Shown piece after piece: positions 56,469-64,000 of a stretch of 64,000 nt of DNA. Both the position numbers and the translations under genes were made by a program. The notes under the pieces are model-generated. The model was given only the letters and a program-made list of their open reading frames with translations, made no database searches and had not been told where the DNA came from. Position 1 is the stretch's first letter; each line of letters begins with the position of its first letter. This DNA is from Pseudomonas sp. CFBP 13711 (GTDB taxonomy: Bacteria > Pseudomonadota > Gammaproteobacteria > Pseudomonadales > Pseudomonadaceae), in NCBI RefSeq assembly GCF_014842265.1, contig NZ_JACYVI010000014.1:100879-164878 (forward strand), read 5' to 3'.

Positions 56469-57611
56469 TCACACCGACAAATGCAGCATCTGCTCACCCT
56501 GGGTCTGTTCACCGGGACGGCGCTTGTTGACGGCCAGTTCGCCGATCTTGATCAGCCGCGCGCGCACGACGTTGCGACTCAACCCCAGCAGTTGCGCGGT
56601 GTGCACCTGGTTGTAGTGGCTGAAGCGATAGGCCGCGCGCAACAGGGCGTCTTCGACCTTCTCGTGCAGCGCGCCGGCCTGCTCCTCGAACAGACGCTGG
56701 AACGCCCGGGCCAGCAGGGCGTCGGTGGAATCGTCGACGGCGGGGGCTGAGTCTTCCTGGCGTTCAAGGCGCAGGTTCGACAGGCGCAGGTCGCTCGACT
56801 GAATCACGCCGTTGCGGCAGATCAGCAGGGTGTGGTGAATGACGTTTTCCAGCTCGCGGATATTCCCCGGCCAGCCGTAGGTGCGCAGCTTGTGCTCGGC
56901 ATCCGCGCTGATCTGAATCGGTCCGCAACCCAGACGCTGGCTGTAGACGTCGATGAAGTGCCGGCTCAGCGGCATGATGTCGCCCGGCCGTTCGCGCAGG
57001 GTGCTCAGCTCCAGATTGACGACATTCAGGCGGTAGAACAGGTCTTCGCGAAAATGCCCGGCGTTGATCGCGCGTTCCAGTTGCACGTTGGTCGCCGCCA
57101 GAACCCGCACGTTGATCGGCGTGCTTTTGCGCGAACCCAGCCGCACCACTTCGCGCTCCTGCAGGACGCGCAGCAGCTTGACCTGAATCGCCAGGGGCAG
57201 ATCGCCGATTTCGTCGAGAAACAGCGTGCCGCCGTTGGCTTCTTCGAACCAGCCGGCCTTGGCGGTGAGGGCGCCGGTGAACGCGCCTTTTTCCTGGCCG
57301 AACAGCTCGGCTTCCACCAGCGATTCTGAAAACGCACCGCAGTTGACGGCTACGAACGGCTGGTGGCGACGGCTGCTCAGGTTGTGAATGTGCCGCGCCA
57401 CCAGCTCTTTGCCGGTGCCGGTTTCGCCGATGATCAGCACGCTGGCATCACTGGGCGCGACTTGTTCAATGTGGGCCAGCAGCGCCTGGGACCTCGGGTC
57501 CTCGAACACCTGCGCGGTGGCGCGGATCGAAGTGGCCAGGGCCGGCGAGGGCGGTAGGGTCAATAGCTGCATGGGGATCACTTGTGGTTGGAACGGTAAG
57601 CTGGCTGTCAT
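56469..57611 (-). CDS. sfnR: Sigma-54-dependent transcriptional activator SfnR
   Basis: The 380-aa enhancer-binding protein has no receiver domain. Its AAA+ core (about 45-285) contains Walker A GETGTGKE, the sigma-54 contact loop GAFTGA, Walker B GGTLFLDEIGDL and the arginine-finger region. A C-terminal Fis-type helix-turn-helix (NQVHTAQLLGLSRNVVRARL) follows. Size, lack of sensor domain and the adjacent sulfonate monooxygenase gene fit SfnR, which activates sulfone and sulfonate use during sulfate limitation. AAGGAG 6 nt upstream sets ATG 57611. It lies 108 bp downstream of the monooxygenase gene. Confidence 0.88.
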   Translation of the reverse strand: MTASLPFQPQVIPMQLLTLPPSPALATSIRATAQVFEDPRSQALLAHIEQVAPSDASVLIIGETGTGKELVARHIHNLSSRRHQPFVAVNCGAFSESLVEAELFGQEKGAFTGALTAKAGWFEEANGGTLFLDEIGDLPLAIQVKLLRVLQEREVVRLGSRKSTPINVRVLAATNVQLERAINAGHFREDLFYRLNVVNLELSTLRERPGDIMPLSRHFIDVYSQRLGCGPIQISADAEHKLRTYGWPGNIRELENVIHHTLLICRNGVIQSSDLRLSNLRLERQEDSAPAVDDSTDALLARAFQRLFEEQAGALHEKVEDALLRAAYRFSHYNQVHTAQLLGLSRNVVRARLIKIGELAVNKRRPGEQTQGEQMLHLSV

Positions 57612-57719
57612 GAAGGACTCCTTGTCGCGATGGCCGTTGTCGCGCTGGCAGATCAACCGCTTCCCACATGCTGCGCGGGCGCGCAGCAGGCGGTTGTTTT
57701 CCAGGGGGGGCGGTGAAAC

Positions 57720-58856
57720 TTACTTCTGCGGCGGCAAGTCGTTGGCAATCATCTCGCCGAACGGGCCGGTGAGGTTGGTGATGCCGCGGCCTGCGAGGCT
57801 CCGATACGGCTCGGGCAACAGCGGGAACACCAGCTCGGCGAAGCGATAGGCTTCTTCCAGGTGCGGGTAGCCGGAGAAGATGAAGCTTTCGATGCCCAGG
57901 TCTGCGTATTCCTTGATCCGCGCGGCGACTTCCTGGGGATTGCCCACCAGCGCTGTGCCCGCACCGCCCCGTACCAGGCCGACGCCGGCCCACAGGTTCG
58001 GGGCGATTTCCAGGTTGTCGCGACGACCGTCGTGCAGCGCGGCCATGCGGCGCTGGCCTTCGGAGTCGAACCGCGAGAAGGATTTCTGCGCGGCGGCGAT
58101 GGTTTCGTCGCTGATGTGCTCGATCAGGGTGTCCGCGGCTTTCCAGGCTTCTTCGCTGGTCTCGCGGACGATGACGTGCAGCCGGATGCCGAACTTGACA
58201 GTGCGACCGTTGCGTGCGGCGCGCTCACGCACGTCCGCCAGCTTCTCGGCCACGGCGGCAGGGGGCTCGCCCCAAGTGAGATACACATCGACCTGCTCGG
58301 CGGCCAGTTCGTGGGCCGCCTCGGAGGAACCACCAAAATACAGCGGCGGATAGGGCTTCTGGATCGGCGGGTACAGGGCTTTGGCGTTCTGCACTTTCAG
58401 GTGCTTGCCTTCGAAGTCCACGGCTTCGCCCTGCAACACACGGCGCCAGATCTTCAGGAATTCGTCGGTGACTTCGTAGCGCTCGCTGTGATCGAGGAAG
58501 CTGCCGTCGCCACGGTTTTCATCCGGGTCGCCACCGGTCACGACGTTGATCAGCAGGCGTCCACCGGACAAACGATCCAGCGTCGCGGCCATGCGCGCGG
58601 AGACGGTCGGAGAAATGATCCCCGGACGAATCGCTACCAGATAACGCAAACGCTCGGTCAGCGGCACGAGGGCCGATGCGATCACCCAGGAGTCTTCGCA
58701 GGAGCGGCCGGTCGGAATCAGCACGCCGTGGTAACCCAGATCATCGGCGGCCTGGGCGACCTGCTTCAGGTAATTGAGCGTGACCGGGCGCGCGCCCTTG
58801 GTCGTGCCCAGGTAATGGCCGTCGCCGTGTGTCGGTAGAAACCAGAAAACATCCAT
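57720..58856 (-). CDS. FMNH2-dependent alkanesulfonate monooxygenase (SsuD/MsuD family)
   Basis: The 378-aa TIM-barrel luciferase-like enzyme cleaves sulfonates to sulfite and an aldehyde. Family hallmarks are MDVFWFLPTHGDGHYLGT at the N-terminus, GRSCEDSWV, GGRLLINVVTGGDP and SGYPHLEEAYRFAELV. Linked to sfnR, it is more likely the methanesulfonate enzyme MsuD than SsuD, but the two cannot be separated here. The NADPH-FMN reductase (msuE/ssuE) it needs is not in the window. Confidence 0.9.
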   Translation of the reverse strand: MDVFWFLPTHGDGHYLGTTKGARPVTLNYLKQVAQAADDLGYHGVLIPTGRSCEDSWVIASALVPLTERLRYLVAIRPGIISPTVSARMAATLDRLSGGRLLINVVTGGDPDENRGDGSFLDHSERYEVTDEFLKIWRRVLQGEAVDFEGKHLKVQNAKALYPPIQKPYPPLYFGGSSEAAHELAAEQVDVYLTWGEPPAAVAEKLADVRERAARNGRTVKFGIRLHVIVRETSEEAWKAADTLIEHISDETIAAAQKSFSRFDSEGQRRMAALHDGRRDNLEIAPNLWAGVGLVRGGAGTALVGNPQEVAARIKEYADLGIESFIFSGYPHLEEAYRFAELVFPLLPEPYRSLAGRGITNLTGPFGEMIANDLPPQK

Positions 58857-59013
58857 GAGAAATCCTTCGAGCGGAATCGGTGGGCTTGTGACAAGTGCAC
58901 CCGTTATAAAGGCTCCGATTTATTCCGTAAAAGAACTGAATCCCATATTTTTATAACCGTTAGAGATATGCCCGGATTTGTATCCTTTGAAGATGCAGCT
59001 GACGGGTAAGATC

Positions 59014-59107
59014 TTGTGGGAGTGAGCTTGCTCACGAAGGAGCCGGAACAACCGCTGCATTCTCGGCGCCTGAAACGCCGTCTTCGTGAGCAAGCTCACT
59101 CCCACAA
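59014..59107. repeat. Inverted pair of REP elements (gagcgagcttgctc family variant)
   Basis: ttgtgggagtgagcttgctc and its inverse tgagcaagctcactcccaca flank about 50 bp. The left copy has an A/T exchange relative to other copies (gtgagc for gcgagc). Confidence 0.85.
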
Positions 59108-59202
59108 GTCGTGCATTCCACGCGAATCTGCAGTGGGCCTGTCAAACCCGCCTACCTGATTTAGGGCGAGTTACAGACCTGCGCCGGGTCAGAACACCGC
59201 GC

Positions 59203-59227
59203 AAAAAAACAGGCGCCGAAGCGCCTG
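59203..59227 (-). terminator. Intrinsic terminator of the PiT gene
   Basis: On the minus strand CAGGCGC, TTCG, GCGCCTG and seven T residues form a textbook terminator 28 nt after the phosphate transporter stop. Confidence 0.95.
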
Positions 59228-59254
59228 AAGGAGAGTACGGGAGACGCTTCGACA

Positions 59255-60871
59255 TCAGAAAATCTGGGTGAACAGCCAGTACAGGCTGCCCGACAACAGG
59301 ATCGCGGCAGGCAGAGTCAGCACCCATGCCATCGCCAGATTGCGCAAGGTGCGCATCTGCAGGCCGGCCCCGTTGGCGACCATGCTGCCGGCCACGCCCG
59401 AGGACAGAACGTGGGTGGTCGAGACCGGCAATCCATACATGTCCGCCGCGCCAATGGTCAGCATCGCAACGACTTCAGCCGATGCGCCCTGGGCGTAGGT
59501 CAGGTGGGTTTTGCCGATCTTTTCCCCGACCGTGATCACGATGCGTTTCCAGCCCACCATGGTGCCCAGGCCCAGCGCGATCGCTACGGCCACCTTGACC
59601 CACAGCGGAATGAAGCGCGTCGCGGTATCAATTTGCTCCTTGAACGTGTCGACTTTGGCCTGGGTGTCGGCGTCGAAGTTACCGACCTTGTTCTTGTCCA
59701 TCACACGGATGGCTTCCGACGTCAGGTACATGTCGTTTCGTACGTTGGCCGTGGCTTCGGCTGGCACCTTGGCCAGTGATCCGTAACTGGCGACCTGATC
59801 GCCGATCTTGCCGGCCATCACCGCCAGCGCAGGGATCAGGTCAGGCGTGGCCTGCTTGTCGCGGATGTAAGTCGACAGCGTCTGGCGGGAATCGGCCGGC
59901 GCGGGAAGCGGCGCCGCTTTGGTCAGGGCCTGTTGAGTGACCTGGGCGACTGCAGCGAATTGCACCGATTGATCGGCCGGCATGGCGCGGTTCAGCGCGT
60001 AAGCCATGGGCAGCGTACCCACCAGAATCAGCATGATCAGACCCATGCCTTTCTGGCCGTCGTTCGAGCCGTGGGCGAAGGAAACGCCGGTGCAAGTCAG
60101 GATCAACAGACCACGAATCCAGATCGGCGGCGGCTTGTTGCCTTCCGGCGCTTTGTACAGCGCGCGGTTCTTCACGAACATGCGCAGCGCCATCAGCAAC
60201 AGTGCGGCGCAGGTGAAGCCCACCAGCGGCGAGAGCAGCAGCGAATAACCGACCTTGGTCGCCTGGGACCAGTCCACGCCGCTGGTGCCGTCGCGGCCAT
60301 GCATCAACGCGTTGGCAATGCCGACGCCGATGATCGAACCGATCAGCGTGTGGGAAGACGAGGCCGGCAGACCCAGCCACCAAGTGCCGAGGTTCCACAG
60401 GATCGCGGCGATGAGCAGGGCGAAGATCATCGCGTAACCCGCCGATGAACCGACCTGCAGGATCAGTTCGACCGGCAGCAGGGCAATGATGCCGAACGCC
60501 ACCGCGCCGCTGGAAAACAGCACGCCCAGAAAGTTGAAGGTTCCTGACCAGACCACGGCGAAGTTCGGCGGCAGAGAGTGGGTGTAGATGACGGTCGCGA
60601 CGGCGTTGGCGGTGTCGTGGAAACCGTTGACGAACTCAAAGCCCAGCGCGATGACCAATGCCACGCCAAGCAGAATGAACGGCGTCCAGGTCAGCACGAC
60701 GGTACCCAGATCGTCCATGTCCTGCTTGAGGCTGTAGCCGGTATAGAACAGGCCCAATGCCAGCACAACGAAGAAAATCACCATCGTCGTCATGCCAGGC
60801 TTGCGCCCGAATTGAGCACTCAGTCCGGGTCCCTGTTGCAGAGAGCCTTGAGCCAGTGTGGGGGTCGCCAT
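59255..60871 (-). CDS. pitA: PiT-family inorganic phosphate transporter
   Basis: The 538-aa membrane protein imports phosphate with divalent metal by proton symport. It has the two inverted PiT signatures (GFEFVNGFHDTANAVATVIY near residue 80 and the second-half SFAHGSNDGQKGMG). About ten membrane helices are split by a long hydrophilic loop (about 330-440). Length and layout match PitA-like transporters of Pseudomonas. The ATG at 60871 (MATPTLAQG) has AGGA 9 nt upstream; three codons further upstream also open with ATG. Confidence 0.93.
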   Translation of the reverse strand: MATPTLAQGSLQQGPGLSAQFGRKPGMTTMVIFFVVLALGLFYTGYSLKQDMDDLGTVVLTWTPFILLGVALVIALGFEFVNGFHDTANAVATVIYTHSLPPNFAVVWSGTFNFLGVLFSSGAVAFGIIALLPVELILQVGSSAGYAMIFALLIAAILWNLGTWWLGLPASSSHTLIGSIIGVGIANALMHGRDGTSGVDWSQATKVGYSLLLSPLVGFTCAALLLMALRMFVKNRALYKAPEGNKPPPIWIRGLLILTCTGVSFAHGSNDGQKGMGLIMLILVGTLPMAYALNRAMPADQSVQFAAVAQVTQQALTKAAPLPAPADSRQTLSTYIRDKQATPDLIPALAVMAGKIGDQVASYGSLAKVPAEATANVRNDMYLTSEAIRVMDKNKVGNFDADTQAKVDTFKEQIDTATRFIPLWVKVAVAIALGLGTMVGWKRIVITVGEKIGKTHLTYAQGASAEVVAMLTIGAADMYGLPVSTTHVLSSGVAGSMVANGAGLQMRTLRNLAMAWVLTLPAAILLSGSLYWLFTQIF

Positions 60872-61001
60872 GGGGCACAATCCTGTTGATGAGGGATAAT
60901 GACCATGATCATTACAAAATGTGACAGAGATGCGACACGGGTCACGTTTTGCGCGGATTTGCTGGGGTCAGAGACCAATGGACGCGCTAATGACGCTGCC
61001 G

Positions 61002-62018
61002 CTAATAGTCACGACTCTTGCGAAACGCCCACCTTCCCGCAATAAACGTAAACGTCGCCACCAGCGCGACCAGCACCCAGAACCCATGGGGATCGGACGC
61101 CAGTGGTATACCGCCGACGTTCATGCCGAAGAAACCCGCGACGATGTTGATCGGCAGCGCCAGCACGGTGACGACGGTGAGGGTGAACAGCGTGCGGCTG
61201 CTCTGTTCGTTGAGGTTGGCGGCGATTTCTTCCTGCAGCAGTTTGATCCGTTCGCCGAGGGCGGTGAGGTCGCTGATCACCAGCGCCGACTCTTCGGTGG
61301 ATTGCCGCAGCTCCTGCAAATCCTCCTCCAGCAGCCACTGCGGCGGTCGGTGCAGCAGGCGCATCAGCGAGCCGGGTTCCAGGGCCAGCAGCCGTTGCAG
61401 GCGCACCAGCACCCGACGCATGGCGCCCAGTTCCGAGCGGTTGTTGCTCAGGCGTTGGGACAGAAGCTGGTCTTCGATTTTGTCGACGCTGATGCTGGTC
61501 TTGCGCATGAACTGGCTCAGCACGTCGCTCTGGTCGCGCAGCAGGTGGGCGAGCAGTTCCAGCGGGGAGCGGAAGGTTTCGCCCTGTTTCACCGACGAGC
61601 GCAGCCGGTCCACTGAACGCAACGGCTGATGGCGCGCGGAGATCATCAGGTTGCTGCGCACGCAGACCCACATCGTGGCGATGTCGGTGGAGACGCGGTT
61701 GAAGTCGAAGACCACGTCGTTGACCACGGCGAGCAGGGCAGAGTCGACGTGTTCGATGCGCGTGGAGCGCGACCCTTCGTGCAGGGCTTCGAGGAACTCG
61801 TCGGGCAGGTCGAGGTTGGTTTTCAGCCAGCGTTCACAGCTGGCGTGGGTCAGGTTCAGGTGCAGCCAGACAAACTCGTCCGGCGCGGTGGGCTGGCGCA
61901 GGCATTCAAGCGCCGCCGTCGAATCCAGTTCGCGGCCGGGTTCCTCGGGACGGAAGCGGAACCCGTACAGCAAGCCAAACAGATCGGAGTCCTGATGGTG
62001 GGCGATGCGTTGATTCAT
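61002..62018 (-). CDS. CorA/ZntB-family divalent metal transporter
   Basis: The 338-aa protein has a large N-terminal cytoplasmic domain with long helices, and two C-terminal membrane helices. The pore motif GFFGMNVGGIP (GMN) lies between them near residue 290. CorA proteins move Mg2+/Co2+; the ZntB branch moves Zn2+. The wide sequence YDL-type ending SRDY is uninformative, and the N-terminal phrase WLHLNLTHASCERWL favours the ZntB-like branch common in Pseudomonas. It is monocistronic. Confidence 0.9.
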   Translation of the reverse strand: MNQRIAHHQDSDLFGLLYGFRFRPEEPGRELDSTAALECLRQPTAPDEFVWLHLNLTHASCERWLKTNLDLPDEFLEALHEGSRSTRIEHVDSALLAVVNDVVFDFNRVSTDIATMWVCVRSNLMISARHQPLRSVDRLRSSVKQGETFRSPLELLAHLLRDQSDVLSQFMRKTSISVDKIEDQLLSQRLSNNRSELGAMRRVLVRLQRLLALEPGSLMRLLHRPPQWLLEEDLQELRQSTEESALVISDLTALGERIKLLQEEIAANLNEQSSRTLFTLTVVTVLALPINIVAGFFGMNVGGIPLASDPHGFWVLVALVATFTFIAGRWAFRKSRDY

Positions 62019-62125
62019 GAAGGCTCGCAGACGGGAAGTGCCCCGCAGGGCACGAGATCGAAAGCGGCATCATCGCAAGGGGTTTTGACAGTTTTGTGAC
62101 GGTTTGTGTCGGCCAGTAGTCTTGT

Positions 62126-62959
62126 TCAGACCATTGACAGGCGCGTCTTGCGCAGGGGCGCCGGCCATGAGGAATCAATCAACAATTCATCCTCGATGGA
62201 CAGCTCGATCTCAACCGCAGCGGCGTTCAATTCCAGGTGATGGGGCGTGACGGCCTTGGGAATGGCGATCACGCCGTCCTGACGCAGCACCCACGCCAGG
62301 CTGATTTGCGCCGGGGTGGCGTCGTGGCGTTCGGCGACTTCAAGGATGGCAGGGTTCATCAGCAAGTTGCCGGCCTGACCGATCGGGCAGTACGCCATCA
62401 GCGGCATCCGGGCGGTTTGCATCCAGGGCAGCAGGTCATATTCGATTCCGCGTTCTTCCGGGTTGTACAGCACCTGATTGGTGGCACATCCGCCGCCGAG
62501 GCCGAGCTCGTCCAGCTCAAGCAGGTCGGACACGTCGAAGTTGGACACGCCCCAGCGGCCGATCTTGCCCGCTTCGCGCAGACGCTCGAAGGCCTCGACG
62601 GTTTCTTCCAGCGGGTACTGACCGGCCCAGTGAAGCAAATACAGATCGATGTAGTCGGTCTTCATGCGCTTGAGGCTGCGCTCGCACGCCGCCGGAATGC
62701 CCGCGCGGCTGGCGTTGTGCGGGTAGACCTTGCTCACCAGCATGACCTCGTCGCGGCGCCCGGCAATGGCCTGGCCGACCACTTCCTCGGCGCCGCCTTC
62801 GCCGTACATCTCGGCGGTGTCGATCAGCGTCAGGCCCAGATCGATGCCCAGTTGCAGCGCCGAGACCTCCGCCTCGAACTGATGGCGGTCCTCACCCATG
62901 TGCCAGGTGCCCTGACCGATAACGGGGACGGTTTTGTCTGCCAGTTCAAGCGTGCGCAT
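62126..62959 (-). CDS. Aldo/keto reductase
   Basis: The 277-aa NADPH-dependent reductase has a TIM-barrel fold. The catalytic set is in place: D in LIDTAEMYGEGG (Asp and Tyr), K in VSKVYPHNA and H in YLLHWAGQY. The cofactor-binding IPKAVTPHHLELNAAA lies near the C-terminus. The substrate is unknown. The ATG at 62959 gives MRTLELADKTVPVIGQGTW, typical for the family. Confidence 0.92.
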   Translation of the reverse strand: MRTLELADKTVPVIGQGTWHMGEDRHQFEAEVSALQLGIDLGLTLIDTAEMYGEGGAEEVVGQAIAGRRDEVMLVSKVYPHNASRAGIPAACERSLKRMKTDYIDLYLLHWAGQYPLEETVEAFERLREAGKIGRWGVSNFDVSDLLELDELGLGGGCATNQVLYNPEERGIEYDLLPWMQTARMPLMAYCPIGQAGNLLMNPAILEVAERHDATPAQISLAWVLRQDGVIAIPKAVTPHHLELNAAAVEIELSIEDELLIDSSWPAPLRKTRLSMV

Positions 62960-63071
62960 CGGGGGTGCCTCCGGGCGGATAGGACTGAATGATTAAAAAC
63001 TCAGGCAGTGCTGGCCGGCAGGGGTTCAATCGCAAGCGAATGCGCGGTGCGTGAGTGGGACTGCGTATCTA

Positions 63072-63251
63072 CTGTAGGACCGGCTTCAGCCGGGAAGAGG
63101 CCGGTATGAACGACATCAATTTTGCGGTGTGACCACCGACGCATTCCCGGCTAAAGCCGGTCCCACAATGGTGTTCCAGCCAGTGCCACTGGATGCACGC
63201 GGTCAATTAGTGGGACCGGCTTCAGCCGGGAAGAGGCCAGTCAGAACACCA
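63072..63251. repeat. Three REP elements (gaagccggtcc family)
   Basis: Copies lie at about 63073-63104 (inverse), 63143-63167 (forward) and 63211-63243 (inverse), between the aldo/keto reductase gene and the efflux channel gene. The last copy ends just before the stop codon at 63258. Confidence 0.85.
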
Positions 63252-63257
63252 TGCATC

Positions 63258-64000
63258 TCACTTATGCCCGTTCTCCCAACCCCCACCCAGCGCCAGGAAC
63301 AGGTCGATCTGTCCCATCGCCACCTGGGTGTTCGCCGCCGCCAGTTGCGCGGTGACGTCGGTGTAGGTGCGGGTGGCTTGCAGGTCGGCGAGGAAGGATT
63401 CGCGGCCGGCGAGGAAGAACCGATGGGTCTGGTCCGCCGCCTGTCGCGCCGACTCCTCGGTTTCCACCAGCGCATCGCGGCGTTGCAGCAGCGCGGTGTA
63501 CTGGGATAAACCGGTCTGCGCCTCGCGGATGGCGTTGAGCACCACGCCATCAAAATGCGCCAGCGCCGCTTGGTTCGACGCTTCGGCGATGTGAATCCGC
63601 GCCCGCGCACCATTGGACGGGATGGTCCAATTGATCACCCCGCCGAAGCCCCAACGATTGGTCGACGGATCGCCCAGTTCATCGAGAATCCCCACAGTGC
63701 CCACCGTCGCGCCGATGCTGATGTCGGGATACAGCTCGCCCGTCGCCACACCAATGGCCGCCGTCGACATCGCCAGACGGCGTTCAGCCTGGCGCACATC
63801 GGGGCGACGCTTGAGCAGCGCGGCGCCATCGCCCACTGGCATGACCTGGGCAATGTGCGGCAGCTCGGCGCATTCCGCCACCCCTTGGGGCAGCTGATTC
63901 AGCGGACGGGCGAGGAGCATCGACAGGCGATACAGCGCCGACTTCTGCGCCGCTTCGTAACGCGGCAAGTCAGCACGCAGGGACCTGAACTGGGTTTGCG
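63258..64000 (-). CDS. RND-type efflux outer-membrane channel, NodT family, C-terminal part (5' end outside window)
   Basis: The frame is open to the window edge at 64000, so the start is not seen. The 246 residues present cover the second TolC-like repeat: RRPDVRQAERRLAMSTAAIGVA, LYPDISIGATVG and the final coiled-coil hairpin (LVETEESARQAADQTHRFF, GRESFLADLQATRTY). This pattern is characteristic of OprM/NodT lipoprotein channels. Its inner-membrane pump and adaptor genes would lie outside the window. The drug substrate cannot be inferred. Confidence 0.93.
   Translation of the reverse strand, partial: QTQFRSLRADLPRYEAAQKSALYRLSMLLARPLNQLPQGVAECAELPHIAQVMPVGDGAALLKRRPDVRQAERRLAMSTAAIGVATGELYPDISIGATVGTVGILDELGDPSTNRWGFGGVINWTIPSNGARARIHIAEASNQAALAHFDGVVLNAIREAQTGLSQYTALLQRRDALVETEESARQAADQTHRFFLAGRESFLADLQATRTYTDVTAQLAAANTQVAMGQIDLFLALGGGWENGHK

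Overview
The window is a stretch of a Pseudomonas chromosome, most likely from the fluorescens/syringae side of the genus. Three things point there. The backbone order smc, zipA, ligA, ffs, dnaX, ybaB, recR, apt, anr, hemN, cco cluster, aer, acnA follows the order I remember from P. aeruginosa PA1527 to PA1562. Base composition and codon use in the core genes are strongly GC-rich. Two Pseudomonas-type REP hairpin families (gaagccggtcc and gagcgagcttgctc cores) recur between genes. There is no CRISPR array, rRNA, tRNA, prophage or complete insertion sequence that I can recognise.

Layout. Positions 1-8400 hold cell division and DNA maintenance genes (end of smc, zipA, ligA), a large inverted repeat packed with REPs, a zinc metallopeptidase-like protein and a GAF/GGDEF-like/EAL protein. 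Positions 8405-17600 run from a GNAT gene and the 4.5S RNA gene (ffs) through an accessory stretch to dnaX. This stretch carries an AT-rich two-gene ParA-like cassette, a dead HAD dehalogenase gene, a type I pantothenate kinase overlapping a Rap1a-like secreted protein, an MFS transporter, a Tat-exported phosphoesterase and an orphan periplasmic binding protein. In P. aeruginosa ffs and dnaX are close neighbours, so the 8.5 kb between them looks like an insertion hotspot. Positions 17788-23822 return to the core: dnaX, ybaB, a quinone-type oxidoreductase, recR, apt, anr.

Positions 23956-34494, all on the minus strand, form the microaerobic respiration block. ccoNOQP encodes the cbb3 terminal oxidase. 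ccoGHIS, a CcoI copper ATPase among them, together with a TauE/SafE-like membrane protein supply copper and assembly functions. hemN makes heme without oxygen and has an Anr-type box upstream. anr encodes the oxygen sensor. Only one cco set is present here, and I see no Anr box upstream of ccoN.

Positions 36674-46195 are the most unusual part. Four related proteins (983, 617, 221 and 217 aa), built from a repeated Ig-like unit of about 105-115 aa with a G-D-x-(V/I)-x-L-x-W-G-like motif, surround an autotransporter gene on the opposite strand. None of the four has a recognisable signal peptide. The largest ends in a BIG2-like unit and a C-terminal domain resembling lectin-like or adhesin-tip domains. 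This lower-GC block is the best candidate for an undescribed surface or effector system.

Positions 46446-64000 go back to ordinary genes: aer (aerotaxis), a CPBP membrane protease, acnA, rlmM, an FAD/NAD(P)-binding oxidoreductase, a small helical protein, soxR with its operator and a monooxygenase target, sfnR with an SsuD/MsuD-type monooxygenase, a PiT phosphate transporter, a CorA/ZntB transporter, an aldo/keto reductase and the end of an efflux outer-membrane channel gene.
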